From: Staphylococcus argensis
GTDB taxonomy: Bacteria > Bacillota > Bacilli > Staphylococcales > Staphylococcaceae
Length of the DNA: 64,000 nucleotides
Assembly: GCF_002902305.1 (NCBI RefSeq)
Contig: NZ_PPPX01000001.1
Coordinates: 140,462-204,461, forward strand
Reading direction: 5' to 3'
Positions within the stretch are counted from its first letter, which is position 1. Each line of letters begins with the position of its first letter. This document shows, one piece after another, positions 36,295 through 45,730 of the stretch. Under the pieces are notes generated by a model. That model saw only the letters and a program-made list of their open reading frames with translations, was not told the DNA's origin and did no database searches. The translations under genes and the position numbers were made by a program.

Positions 36295-37083
36295 GTGAAA
36301 GTAAAATATATCGATAAACGTCACTGGCGTCGTATTATAGATAGAGATTATACCGAAGTTAGAGTTAACAACAATAAGTTTAAAGGCATTATCGGCTTGG
36401 TTGAGATGCACAAGGTGCGAGATCCTCTCGAGGTATCGGTGGTCAACCGCAATATTATCGTGGCTGATGATGGCTATCAATGGTTACAGATTCTGCCTGA
36501 CAAGAAACGCTATAGTATTACAGTGATGATGGATGACAAAGGGAATCCGCTTGAGTATTATTTCGATATTAATATTAAGAATATTACGCAACGTGGGCAT
36601 GCGCGTACACTTGACCTCTTCTTGGATGTCTTGGTCTTACCGAATGGTGAGTATGAGCTCGTCGATGAAGATGACTTATTGCGCGCCCTCAACGACGCAG
36701 AGATTACGAACAAGCAGTATCATGAGGCGTATGTGATCGCGCATCAACTTATGATTAAGATCGACGCTGATTTTCCTGCAATGCAAGATAAGATTATGTA
36801 TTGTTTTCATAAGATAAAACAAAAAGCGCAAGGACGTCATTCGAAATTTCGAAATAAGTTCAAGCCGAAACATAAAGGCCGTAATCAGAAATCACATACT
36901 ACGCGTGCGCAACAATCGCATTTTAATAATAAAGGCAATCACAAGCCACAGCGTAAAAATAAAGGACAGTGGCAACGTCATAAGAATGAACAGAAACACA
37001 GTGACAGCAAGCAGCAAACTCGGACTGTAAAGAAAGAACAACCTAAGACTTTGAAAGATTACTCTAAGTTTATTCGTAAATAG
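36295..37083 (+). CDS. DUF402 domain protein with a basic tail
   Basis: About 262 aa. The first 175 residues form a DUF402 (FAU-1-like) domain, with YITV-type strands, YYFDINIKN and DLFLDVLVLPNGEYELVDEDDL, whose acidic cluster binds metal in relatives that hydrolyse nucleoside di- and triphosphates. The last 85 residues are low-complexity, rich in Lys, Gln, His, Arg and Asn, and could bind nucleic acid. The GTG at 36295 lies eight bases behind AAGGAG; GTG and ATG codons a few bases upstream are too close to it. The tail is an unusual addition. Confidence 0.8.
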   Translation: MKVKYIDKRHWRRIIDRDYTEVRVNNNKFKGIIGLVEMHKVRDPLEVSVVNRNIIVADDGYQWLQILPDKKRYSITVMMDDKGNPLEYYFDINIKNITQRGHARTLDLFLDVLVLPNGEYELVDEDDLLRALNDAEITNKQYHEAYVIAHQLMIKIDADFPAMQDKIMYCFHKIKQKAQGRHSKFRNKFKPKHKGRNQKSHTTRAQQSHFNNKGNHKPQRKNKGQWQRHKNEQKHSDSKQQTRTVKKEQPKTLKDYSKFIRK

Positions 37084-37263
37084 TGCAACACTCAAACGAG
37101 CGCCTGTCATCTCAGGGCATAGGATACAAGGTGAAGTTGAAGTGACCGCAAATTTCAATTAACGAAGGGTTATTCTTGATAGAAGCATAACGGTTCATGT
37201 ATTTAACTAATAATGTTCTAAAGATAAGTCAGAATATCTGAAAAGTTGTTATAGGGGGAAACT

Positions 37264-38124
37264 ATGAAGATAGAAGATTATCGTTTACTGACTACACTGA
37301 ATGAAACCAAGACTTTGCGTAAAGCAGCTGAGATTCTCTACATATCTCAACCCGCAGTAACCCAACGTTTGAAAGCCATTGAGAGTGCGTTTGGCGTAGA
37401 CATTTTTATCCGTACGAAGAAACAGCTGATTACGACGACGGAGGGAGCTATGATCATTGAGCATGCGAAGGATATGCTGAATCGTGAGCGTCTCTTCCGT
37501 GACAAGATGCAAGCGCATATCGGGGAGGTCAATGGGAAGATTTCGATTGGTTGTTCCTCTCTTATTGGGCAAACGTTATTACCTGAAGTACTCAATCTCT
37601 ATACACGCCAATTTCCAAATGTAGAAATACAAGTTCAAGTTGGCTCCAGTGAGCAGATTAAAGCAAATCACAAAGATTATCACGTCATGATTATTCGCGG
37701 TAACAAGATTATGAATTTGAGTAATACGCATCTCTACAATGATGAGCATTACTTTATTTATCCACGTGATCGTAAAGAACAAGTGAGCAATTTGCCGTTT
37801 ATTGAGTTTCAAGCTGATCCAATTTATATTAATCAAATTAAAGATTGGTACAGTCAACATCTCGGGCAAGATTATCATGCGATGATTACGGTGGACCAAG
37901 TGGCGACATGTAAGGAAATGTTGCTGAATGGCGTGGGTGTAACGATACTACCAGAGATTATGATGAAGCATATTGATCAAGAACAATTTGCGACGCAACG
38001 TGTGCATCTCGGTCAAGATCCACTGATTCGTTCAACGTTCCTCAGCTATGATTCAAGCATGGTGCAGTTACCACAAGTCGATTCGTTTATCAACTTAGTC
38101 ATGGAGTATGTGAAGAAATCGTAA
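37264..38124 (+). CDS. LysR-family transcriptional regulator
   Basis: 286 aa: LysR helix-turn-helix (about 3-62, with KTLRKAAEILYISQPAVTQ) and an effector-binding domain of the periplasmic-binding-protein fold (about 90-286). Effector unknown. GGGGGGAAACT stands before the ATG. The MFS gene follows in the same direction after 34 bases, so this regulator may control or be co-expressed with it. Confidence 0.88.
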   Translation: MKIEDYRLLTTLNETKTLRKAAEILYISQPAVTQRLKAIESAFGVDIFIRTKKQLITTTEGAMIIEHAKDMLNRERLFRDKMQAHIGEVNGKISIGCSSLIGQTLLPEVLNLYTRQFPNVEIQVQVGSSEQIKANHKDYHVMIIRGNKIMNLSNTHLYNDEHYFIYPRDRKEQVSNLPFIEFQADPIYINQIKDWYSQHLGQDYHAMITVDQVATCKEMLLNGVGVTILPEIMMKHIDQEQFATQRVHLGQDPLIRSTFLSYDSSMVQLPQVDSFINLVMEYVKKS

Positions 38125-38158
38125 AGGTCTCAACCTGAGTGAGACGAGGAGGACTACA

Positions 38159-39379
38159 ATGTTTAAAGAACTACTACATATAAAGAACTATAAATTATTT
38201 GTAGTCAATATGATGTTATTAGGGATAGGTATCGCCATTACCATCCCTTTTCTCGTCTTATTTGCTACGAAAGAGTTAGGGATGTCGCGCCCGCAGTTTG
38301 GTCTGTTGCTCGCAGCGGCCGCAGTGAGTCAATTCACTGTCAATGCGATAGTGGCGCGTTTCTCTGATACGCATACAATTAACCGTAAATTTTTAGTTAT
38401 CTGTGCGCTCTTCATGGGTGCGATGAGTTTCGGACTCTATTTCTATATACATAACAAGTGGCTCTATCTCGTGTTGTACGCGTTGTTCCAGGGCTTGTTT
38501 GCGCCTGCCATGCCACAAATGTACGCGTCAGCTCGTGAAGCGATTAACCAGTCGTCATTGCGTGATCGAGCGAAGTTTGCGAATGCCGTTTTGAGATCGA
38601 TGTTCTCCTTTGGCTTCGCGTTCGGCCCCTTTATCGGGTCGTTCTTTATTGATGCGCAAGGATTCTCTGGCCTCTTTGCAGGAACAATTACGATTGTGCT
38701 TTTCACCTTACTTCTGCAAGTCTTTTTCTTTAAAAATGTACAAACGCAACATCAAGTCTCTACGCAAACTCATGTGGAGGCGAAAGCACCGAATATGTTG
38801 AAGAATTTGCCGCTACTCATCCCATTTGTTGGGTTTATCTTATTACATATTGGGCAATGGATGTATACGATGAATATGCCTTTATTTATTACGGATTATC
38901 TTCATGACACAAGCCGCTATGTAGGTGTGCTTGCAGGTATATGTGCAGGTTTAGAAGTGCCGTTCATGATTATCTTAGGCGTGTTGTCCTCGAAGGTGGG
39001 TACGCGACCGTTACTGATGTTAGGTGGTCTGAGCGGAAGTGTCTTCTTCGCTAGTATAGGCATATTTGATAGCATTATTGCGATGATTATAGGTCAAATC
39101 TTCTTGGCCTTCTTCCTAGCGATTCTGTTAGGACTTGGCATTACTTACTTCCAAGACATTCTACCTGATTTCCCAGGTTATTCTTCAACGCTATTCGCCA
39201 ATGCGATGGTCATTGGTCAGCTGTGTGGGAATTTACTTGGCGGGGTAATGAGTGACTTGGTAGGTTTAGGTCATGTCTTCTTCGTCTCTGCAACATCGCT
39301 TTTGCTAGGAGTTATACTAATCTTTTTCACACAAGACCAACAGTTTACTAAAAAAGATAATGGAGTAGATAACGCATGA
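38159..39379 (+). CDS. MFS efflux transporter (sugar efflux/multidrug type)
   Basis: 406-aa major facilitator protein with twelve membrane helices in two halves around a cytoplasmic loop (about 195-215). The ARFSDTHTINRK loop between helices 2 and 3 is the family's motif A position. It resembles sugar-efflux-type members, but the substrate cannot be read. GAGGAGG precedes the ATG. The DUF456 gene overlaps its stop (ATGA). Confidence 0.85.
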   Translation: MFKELLHIKNYKLFVVNMMLLGIGIAITIPFLVLFATKELGMSRPQFGLLLAAAAVSQFTVNAIVARFSDTHTINRKFLVICALFMGAMSFGLYFYIHNKWLYLVLYALFQGLFAPAMPQMYASAREAINQSSLRDRAKFANAVLRSMFSFGFAFGPFIGSFFIDAQGFSGLFAGTITIVLFTLLLQVFFFKNVQTQHQVSTQTHVEAKAPNMLKNLPLLIPFVGFILLHIGQWMYTMNMPLFITDYLHDTSRYVGVLAGICAGLEVPFMIILGVLSSKVGTRPLLMLGGLSGSVFFASIGIFDSIIAMIIGQIFLAFFLAILLGLGITYFQDILPDFPGYSSTLFANAMVIGQLCGNLLGGVMSDLVGLGHVFFVSATSLLLGVILIFFTQDQQFTKKDNGVDNA

Positions 39380-39861
39380 CAGTCATATTATGGTTATTAA
39401 TTATTGCGGCCTTTGTCGTCGCATTTATCGGATTGATTAAACCGATTATCCCATCCTTACCGTTCTTATGGATCGGATTCTTAATTTATCAATTTGGTAT
39501 ACACAACGGTCATCTTTCGTGGATATTCTACGTCGCGATGATTGTATTTACAGTATTTATTCTGCTCGCTGATTTCTTGATGAATAAATATTTCGTCAAC
39601 AAATTTGGCGGTTCGAAGACGAGCGAGTGGGTCGCATTGATTGGTGTAATAGTGGGTTGTTTCGTCTTTCCACCATTTGGTATTATCATCATACCTTTCG
39701 TCGCCGTATTTGTAGTTGAAATGATTCAAGAACCGAATTTCACGAAAGCGTTGAGCGCGAGCTTCGGTTCGATTGTCGCATTCTTAGCGAGCACAGTGGC
39801 ACAAGCATTAATCATGGTCATTATGGTGATCTGGTTCTTGCTTGATGCGCTAGTGTTTTAA
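39376..39861 (+). CDS. DUF456 family membrane protein
   Basis: 161 aa with four to five membrane segments and the glycine-rich KFGGSKTSEWVALIGVIVGC region of DUF456. Function unknown. The start lies within the stop of the MFS gene, so the two are translated together. A terminator follows. Confidence 0.85.
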   Translation: MTVILWLLIIAAFVVAFIGLIKPIIPSLPFLWIGFLIYQFGIHNGHLSWIFYVAMIVFTVFILLADFLMNKYFVNKFGGSKTSEWVALIGVIVGCFVFPPFGIIIIPFVAVFVVEMIQEPNFTKALSASFGSIVAFLASTVAQALIMVIMVIWFLLDALVF

Positions 39862-40165
39862 CTATTGAGGATAAAATGAATGATAGGCCAGTGCATGTTT
39901 GAAGAGCGTGCGCTGGTCGTTTTTATGTTGGCCGAGTAATTTATTGTCATTATGTAATGTTCCCTTGCTGAAGTGGGGACACGCAATGCATTTTACTCGT
40001 CAGGATATTAGTGAAAATTAGATTTGAGTGCGTTTTCATAAGAAAAAGTTAAGTAAAGGGGTTGAGGTAAGGACTTCATTTTTAGTATAATCGCTCTCGT
40101 GTAATTTTATTACAAAACTTGTGATATATAATGTCATTGATAAAAAAAGAGAGGGAGGGCTAGAA
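39862..40165. other. Intergenic region before the second MFS gene
   Basis: About 300 bases: the terminator of the DUF456 gene (39885-39925) and an AT-rich stretch with the promoter of the next gene around 40080-40130. Nothing else recognised. Confidence 0.5.
39885..39925 (+). terminator. Terminator of the MFS-DUF456 operon
   Basis: Arms GGCCAGTGCATG and CGTGCGCTGGTCGTTTTT, with wobble pairs. Confidence 0.85.
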
Positions 40166-41329
40166 ATGAAGTACCCTGTAGCAATTTGGATGTTAGCCAT
40201 TGGCGCGTTTGCGATTGGAATGACAGAATTCGTCATCATGGGATTACTCCCAAACGTAGCGCGTGATTTGAATGTCTCAGTAAGTGATGCAGGACAGCTG
40301 ATTACCGGTTACGCGTTAGGTGTAGCAATCGGTGGACCTATTCTCGTCATGTTAACGATTAAATGGAACCGTAAATATTTGTTGCTGACGTTGATGGGAA
40401 TATTTATTGTTGGTAACGTTGCTGCGGCCTTAAGTCCTAACTACGGCTTTATGTTAACGAGCCGTATCATTACGTCATTAGCACATGGCTCATTCTTTGG
40501 GATTGGTTCTATACTTGCCGCAAGCATGGTGAGACCTGAGAAACGTGCGAGTGCAATGGCGCTGATGTTTATGGGACTGAGCTTAAGTAATATCTTAGGC
40601 GTGCCATTTGGTACACTCATCGGTCAGAATCTTGGGTGGCAAATGACTTTCGTCGTTATTGCCATACTCGGTTTCATCGCGCTCTTAGGTATCGTCTTCT
40701 TCGTACCGATGACGCGTGAAGAAGTGAAATCGTCTATGTTGAAAGAACTTCGTATTCTGAAAGAGAAAGAAATGTGGCTCACATTAGGCATCACACTCTT
40801 CGGTTTCAGTAGTGTGTTTGCTTATTTCACGTATATTTCAACGATATTGACGGATGTCACTGAAATACCTGAGCACTTCATTTCTGGCATGCTCATCATC
40901 TTTGGTGTAGGTGTGACACTTGGAAATATCTTCGGAGGTAAGCTCGCAGATTGGAACCTGAACCGTGCCTTGCAACTTATCTTCATCACATTCATCGTTT
41001 ACTTCATTGCACTTTACTTTATTCAGATGAGTGCTGTTGCGATGGTCGTAGGAATCTTCCTATTTGGTTTCATCGGGTTCAGTATGAGCCCTTCCTTGCA
41101 GTTTAAAAGTACTTTGGTATCCCAAGACGCACCTACTTTAGCAAGTACGCTGAACCAATCAGCGTTCAACCTTGGAAATGCACTCGGTGCCTTTATTGGT
41201 GGCGTCGTAGTTGAAAGCTTACCAATTCAATATTTAAGTTTCATTGCACCAATACTCACATTCATCGGTTTAATTCTTCTATTAGTTAATATGTATATAA
41301 ATAAGAAAGAACAAGCAAGTCAGGTATAA
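40166..41329 (+). CDS. MFS transporter, DHA1 (AraJ/YdhP-like)
   Basis: 387 aa, twelve membrane helices. The start MKYPVAIWMLAIGAFAIGMTE and the EFVIMGLLPNVARDL stretch are typical of the AraJ/YdhP/NepI drug:H+ antiporter group, and LNQSAFNLGNALGA is in the second half. Substrate unknown. The ATG at 40166 follows GAGGGAGGG; an in-frame start 45 bases upstream would add a polar tail. Single gene with a very strong terminator. Confidence 0.88.
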   Translation: MKYPVAIWMLAIGAFAIGMTEFVIMGLLPNVARDLNVSVSDAGQLITGYALGVAIGGPILVMLTIKWNRKYLLLTLMGIFIVGNVAAALSPNYGFMLTSRIITSLAHGSFFGIGSILAASMVRPEKRASAMALMFMGLSLSNILGVPFGTLIGQNLGWQMTFVVIAILGFIALLGIVFFVPMTREEVKSSMLKELRILKEKEMWLTLGITLFGFSSVFAYFTYISTILTDVTEIPEHFISGMLIIFGVGVTLGNIFGGKLADWNLNRALQLIFITFIVYFIALYFIQMSAVAMVVGIFLFGFIGFSMSPSLQFKSTLVSQDAPTLASTLNQSAFNLGNALGAFIGGVVVESLPIQYLSFIAPILTFIGLILLLVNMYINKKEQASQV

Positions 41330-41331
41330 AT

Positions 41332-41375
41332 AAACGCCCTCAATTATTAGAAACCTAATAATTGAGGGCGTTTTA
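41332..41375 (+). terminator. Terminator of the DHA1 transporter gene
   Basis: Perfect 18-bp stem AAACGCCCTCAATTATTA / TAATAATTGAGGGCGTTT, then TT. Confidence 0.95.
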
Positions 41376-41486
41376 AGTATATTTAATATTATTGAATTAA
41401 TGAGGGGGGGGTCAACAGCAATCTAAGATATAAGAAGATTGATTACGACCCTGAAACTCGTAGCATCTAAATAAACTATAAGTCAA

Positions 41487-41615
41487 TTTTCAATGTGTAC
41501 TCGAGACGCTTGATGGATTTAAGACCACAACGAAAATCCATTCTTCGAGCTCTTTGAGCGAAAAGAATTAGTTGAGTGTGGTCCCATAAGCAAGCGAGAG
41601 TTATAACATTGAAAA
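41487..41615 (-). repeat. Nested palindromic repeat, copy 5 (inverted)
   Basis: 129 bp bounded by TTTTCAATGT and ACATTGAAAA, opposite to copy 1. Inner stem ATTCTT/AAGAAT, again changed on both sides; middle stem GACCAC/GTGGTC. Confidence 0.85.
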
Positions 41616-41644
41616 TTAATAAGTTTTAATTTTGTCTCAGACCC

Positions 41645-41672
41645 AAGCAAGCGAGAGTTATAACATTGAAAA
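41645..41672 (-). repeat. Partial duplicate of the repeat end
   Basis: 28 bases repeat exactly the end of copy 5 (41588-41615), beginning AAGCAAGCGAGAG and ending ACATTGAAAA, 57 bases further on. It suggests slipped or broken copying of the element. Confidence 0.8.
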
Positions 41673-41703
41673 AAATAAGCTTAATTTATATCGCAGGCTA
41701 AGT

Positions 41704-42387
41704 TTACAACGACGTATTCGCATCTTTATTCACAAAATGGTGATCAATATATAACGAAATAGGAACTAACGCAATTGAAATCAGAATAAATGTCCAATTA
41801 CCTACTCGAATGTAAGGACCAAACGCTAAAAATGATTGTGGGATAAAAATAACATAGAATAGCGAAATCATTAGGCACAAAATGATGATATACGCCAATA
41901 TCCATGACCAATGTGATTTAGAAAAGCACTGCATTTGTATCGTTTTAAACAACATCCAAATAAAAAGAAAGATAATAACAATACCTACCACAATCGTAAT
42001 AGGGAAGGTGTATAAATATATACGTGAAGTTCGAATAAAGAACCCAATAAACCCTTTAAGAAAGCAGAACAAACCTAATAATAATATGAAATGTTGAATA
42101 ATATATTTACATATATTGATAAAGGTTTCGTTAGGCAACGCTTTGATCTCTTTGCGCGCGTGTGCCTTAGGGTCATGGTCGAAGAAATCCATCGCATGTG
42201 TGCCTTTATCTTCAGCCACGAGCAAGCGTTTGAGTATGCGATTCAGCATCTTCTCAGAGTCGTGGGAATTCACTCGTAATTCTGCTCGGACGTAGGCCAT
42301 GTAGTTCTCAAAGATTTCTCGGTCGGTATTGTTTAGCCTCAGCGCTTTAACATTGTTCTCGCGTGTGAGTTTATCGGTAGATTTCAT
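41704..42387 (-). CDS. DUF1129-like membrane protein
   Basis: 227 aa: soluble N-terminal part (about 1-90) with the pattern of DUF1129 proteins (LTRENNVKALRL, DKGTHAMDFF, then ADP/DPKAHA-like DPKAHARKEI), followed by four membrane helices. Function unknown; relatives are common in Firmicutes. AAAGGA lies about 12 bases before the ATG. Stands alone on the minus strand between intergenic repeats and a lipoprotein gene. Confidence 0.7.
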   Translation of the reverse strand: MKSTDKLTRENNVKALRLNNTDREIFENYMAYVRAELRVNSHDSEKMLNRILKRLLVAEDKGTHAMDFFDHDPKAHARKEIKALPNETFINICKYIIQHFILLLGLFCFLKGFIGFFIRTSRIYLYTFPITIVVGIVIIFLFIWMLFKTIQMQCFSKSHWSWILAYIIILCLMISLFYVIFIPQSFLAFGPYIRVGNWTFILISIALVPISLYIDHHFVNKDANTSL

Positions 42388-42612
42388 TGTCGTCAGCAGT
42401 CCTTTGCTTTAATAAATTCGTATTATGACATATTATGACGAAGTATTTTAAATAAATCAATTCTTATTTCTATATAAGATTAAGTTGTGAAGTTGAAAGG
42501 AATGACTCTCTTTACTTTTATCTGTAAAATGACGACGATTTAAGTTGATCCATGAACTTCGCGGTCTGAAATGGTAGAATAAATATGAAATATTGAGTAA
42601 AGGAGTCCATTT

Positions 42613-42945
42613 ATGAAGAAATGGTTAGTATTGATTCTCGCCGCAACGCTGACACTTTCTGCTTGTGGTAAAAGTAACGAAAAAGCGTCGTTACAGAAAG
42701 ATTCAGAGAAACTTGAAAAAGAGAATAAATCATTGAAAAAAGAAAAGAAAAAGCTTGAAGAGGAAAACGACAAGCTTAAAGATAAAGAAAAAGATCTTCA
42801 AAGTGATGTGAACGGTTCTAGTTCTGAGAGTGACAGCGATGCAGGTGATAAAGAGGAAGATAAGGATACGGATAGCGACGACAAAGATAGCACAACTGAA
42901 TCTAAAAGTGATGAAGATAGCGATTCGAATTCGTCAAAAGACTAA
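42613..42945 (+). CDS. Small lipoprotein with coiled coil and Ser-Asp-rich tail
   Basis: 110 aa. Lipoprotein signal peptide with lipobox LSAC (Cys18), a Lys/Glu-rich coiled coil (about 25-65), then a tail rich in Ser, Asp, Glu and Lys that is probably disordered. It should sit on the outer membrane face. The repeated Asp-Ser pattern recalls SD-repeat surface proteins but is short and irregular and has no LPXTG motif. AAAGGAG precedes the ATG. Function unknown. Confidence 0.82.
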   Translation: MKKWLVLILAATLTLSACGKSNEKASLQKDSEKLEKENKSLKKEKKKLEEENDKLKDKEKDLQSDVNGSSSESDSDAGDKEEDKDTDSDDKDSTTESKSDEDSDSNSSKD

Positions 42946-43244
42946 GGATACATTGGGTGACGCTACTGCCAGTCTAATTTTGCGAAGTTAAACCGTTCGC
43001 TGTATAATATATAAAGTGCAAGAATGAACGTTAAGAGCTACATTCTGATATGATAGCGTCTGACCTCGCTTTCTCGTGTAGACGTTTAAGTATTTTAAAA
43101 AAAGGGTATTAAAAAGGATAATTATAGGAAAGCTATCAAATAATAGAATTAAAAATAATGAAGATAAACAACGTTGGTGCGCACGCCACCGTCAAAAAAG
43201 ATGTGCTGAGATGATGGGTAATCAGAGTAAGGAGATGAATCGAA

Positions 43245-43541
43245 ATGCATGAACAAGAATTCAGTTTATTAGAAGGTCGATCAATTACTTTACCAGAATT
43301 AGGTAGAGAACTTGAAAATATTACAGGACGTGAAATTGTAGATTCAACTGGCGAAATTAAACGCGTCATTGCGCATTTACCTAATTTCGAATCTGATACA
43401 GATACATTTGTAGCTACATATCACTTGAATAATCAAAGTGATTTCATCGATGCGACGTTTACGGCACCTAAGTCAGAACGTAAACGCTTGAAGGAAGTAC
43501 CTGTACATGTAGAACTCATTAGCTATATCACGAAGTCATAA
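43245..43541 (+). CDS. Conserved hypothetical protein
   Basis: 98 aa, soluble, mixed charge, no signal peptide or recognised motif. TAAGGAGATG stands at a proper distance before the ATG, and codon use is like that of the neighbours, so the gene is likely real. Single gene with a terminator behind it. No function can be given. Confidence 0.7.
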   Translation: MHEQEFSLLEGRSITLPELGRELENITGREIVDSTGEIKRVIAHLPNFESDTDTFVATYHLNNQSDFIDATFTAPKSERKRLKEVPVHVELISYITKS

Positions 43542-43654
43542 TGACATCTGTCGTGCATGATAGCGATGAGCCTTCGCATCAATAGGGAATGTCATAGCAT
43601 GAAATGTAGTTGAAATTGATGAGATTTCCAACAACTATAAATAGAACAGTCTGT

Positions 43655-43705
43655 GGGATGTTAGACGAGGAAACGCATGAAACAACGTCATTAACATCCC
43701 TTTTC
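43655..43705 (+). terminator. Terminator of the 98-aa gene
   Basis: Arms GGGATGTTAGACG and CGTCATTAACATCCC, then TTTTCATTT. Confidence 0.82.
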
Positions 43706-43742
43706 ATTTACTGTATAGCAGAGATGGATCAGAGGTGTAAAT

Positions 43743-44291
43743 ATGACTATTTATATAGAAACTGACCGTTTAATATTGAGGGATTGGAACGAAGATGATT
43801 TACTGCCCTTTCAAAGAATGAATGCGAATACGCAAGTGAGACGGTACTTTCCGGATTTGTTGAGTTATCGCAAATCAGAAGTGGACATGCGGCTCATGAA
43901 TGATATTATTCATAAACATCAACTTGGGTTGTTTGCCGTTGAGTTAAAGGAAACGAACGAGTGGTTAGGCTTTATCGGCTTGAATTATTTGCCGAAAGAA
44001 AGTAAATATCAATTTAAAGAGTTACCATTTTACGAAATAGGTTGGCGGTTAATTCCTGAAGTTTGGGGGAACGGCCTAGCGACTGAAGGAGCTGAAGCGG
44101 TGTTAGCGTATGCGCAGGAGCAAGGTATCACAGAAGTATATGCGTTGACGGCGGAAGGAAATGCGAGTTCACGTAAAGTGATGGAGAAGATAGGGATGTC
44201 GCACTACGACGACTTTGAATATCCTAATTTGGGAAAATACCATCCGTTGAAGCGCCACGTCAGATATTATAAAGATTTAACTTCCTCTTAA
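43743..44291 (+). CDS. GNAT acetyltransferase, RimJ/RimL type
   Basis: 182 aa. The opening IETDRLILRDWNEDDL and the pair EIGWRLIPEVWGNGLATEG and ASRKVMEKIGM are typical of RimL-like acetyltransferases, which act on N-termini of ribosomal proteins or on small amines. Substrate unknown. AGAGGTG lies in front of the ATG. Confidence 0.87.
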   Translation: MTIYIETDRLILRDWNEDDLLPFQRMNANTQVRRYFPDLLSYRKSEVDMRLMNDIIHKHQLGLFAVELKETNEWLGFIGLNYLPKESKYQFKELPFYEIGWRLIPEVWGNGLATEGAEAVLAYAQEQGITEVYALTAEGNASSRKVMEKIGMSHYDDFEYPNLGKYHPLKRHVRYYKDLTSS

Positions 44292-44447
44292 GTGGTGGGA
44301 TGTTAGCGTCGAATGGCTAGCCTACCACAGTTAAGCTGTGTACAATATGACGAATATATTAAAAGAATGTTACAATAAGCTGTAAGTTTCTTAACATTGT
44401 AAAGTAAGTAGAAATAAGAGATGTCATGATTATAAAGGAGTTACGCT

Positions 44448-45698
44448 ATGTATTTTACTCAACTTACAACTAAAGAATTTCAAGAATTTGTCGATCACCA
44501 TTTTTCGCATTATACCCAAAGCGCAGCGCATTATGAATATCGAGCTGAACACTATCAAGATGCATATTTGTTAGGTGTGAAAGACGATAGTGAGAACGTC
44601 CTAGCCGCTTGTTTATTAACGAAAGCGCGTTCTTTCAAATTCTTTAACTATTTCTATACGCACCGTGGACCAGTGATGGATTATAACAATATTGAACTGG
44701 TCAACTTTTTCTTTAAAAATCTGACAGACTATCTTAAAAAAGAGAATTGTCTTTACGTCTTAGCAGATCCATATGTGTTAGAAAGTGTGCGTAACGCAGA
44801 TGGTGAAATTCTCGAACACTATCATAATGAACATTTTAAAAAAGAACTCGAACAGCTCGGCTATAAACATCAAGGCTATACGACGGGGTATTCAGATATG
44901 AGTCAAATTCGTTGGCTTTCCGTGCTCGACCTCAAAGGTAAGAACGGTAAAGAAGTGCTGAATGAGATGGACTATCAAACACGTCGTAATATTAAAAAAA
45001 CGTATGAAATGGGCGTAGAAGTTAAAGATCTGTCTATAGAGGAAACGCCTAAGTTCTATCGTTTGTTCCATATGGCTGAAGAAAAACATGGCTTTAAATT
45101 TAGAGATGAAGCGTACTTTGAATATATGCAGAAAGTCTATGGTGACAATGCTTCATTAAAATTAGCTTATGTAGATTTAGACAAATATTTGACGACTTTA
45201 CGCGAGAAACATGATGATTTAGAGCAACAGATTGCGGAAGTCAACAAAGCTTTAGAAGAGAGTCCAAATTCTAAGAAACAGAAGAATAAGCATAATCAGC
45301 TTTCACAACAACTCAATGGTAACCAACGCAAGATTGCTGAAACTGAGGAAATGATTCAAACAGACGGCAAAGAATTAGATTTAGCCGCAGCGCTTTACAT
45401 TCACAACGAGCACGAGGTGTATTACTTATCGAGCGGTTCCAATCCGAAGTACAATCGTTACATGGGCGCCTATCGTTTACAATGGGAAATGATTAAGTTC
45501 GCGTTAGAGAACGGTATTGAGCGCTACAATTTCTATGGTATCACAGGTGACTTTAGTGAGGATGCTGAAGACGCCGGCGTTCAACAGTTCAAGAAAGGCT
45601 TTAACGCGCAAGTCGAAGAGTACATCGGCGACTTTATTAAACCGATTAAACCATTCTGGTATGCAGTTTCTTCATTACTAGGTAAGATTAGACATTAA
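44448..45698 (+). CDS. FemAB-family peptidoglycan aminoacyltransferase
   Basis: 416 aa, a full-length FemA/FemB-type enzyme that transfers amino acids from aminoacyl-tRNA to the peptidoglycan precursor side chain at the membrane. Two GNAT-like halves are split by the family's helical hairpin (about 243-305, a Lys/Glu/Gln-rich coiled coil that docks tRNA). Conserved stretches are THRGPVMDY, QTRRNIKKTYEMGVEV and the end YIGDFIKPIKPFWY. Whether it is an Fmh-type protein with a special role (for example serine insertion) cannot be told. AAAGGAG stands before the ATG. Confidence 0.9.
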   Translation: MYFTQLTTKEFQEFVDHHFSHYTQSAAHYEYRAEHYQDAYLLGVKDDSENVLAACLLTKARSFKFFNYFYTHRGPVMDYNNIELVNFFFKNLTDYLKKENCLYVLADPYVLESVRNADGEILEHYHNEHFKKELEQLGYKHQGYTTGYSDMSQIRWLSVLDLKGKNGKEVLNEMDYQTRRNIKKTYEMGVEVKDLSIEETPKFYRLFHMAEEKHGFKFRDEAYFEYMQKVYGDNASLKLAYVDLDKYLTTLREKHDDLEQQIAEVNKALEESPNSKKQKNKHNQLSQQLNGNQRKIAETEEMIQTDGKELDLAAALYIHNEHEVYYLSSGSNPKYNRYMGAYRLQWEMIKFALENGIERYNFYGITGDFSEDAEDAGVQQFKKGFNAQVEEYIGDFIKPIKPFWYAVSSLLGKIRH

Positions 45699-45730
45699 AA
45701 TATTGAAACGAGCTCTATAACATACTGAGC

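Larger units (their letters stand above)
41330..41703. other. Intergenic region with palindromic repeat copy 5
   Basis: About 370 bases: the terminator at 41332-41375, an eight-G run (41404-41411), repeat copy 5 (41487-41615) and a separate piece of its end (41645-41672). Confidence 0.6.

Noticed and set aside
41404..41411. Run of eight G as a phase-variation tract
   Set aside because: It lies between genes, right behind a terminator, and not in a promoter or coding region that can be named.
44293..44331. Terminator behind the RimL-like acetyltransferase gene (GTGG...CCAC hairpin)
   Set aside because: The stem has several mismatches and no T-run follows.
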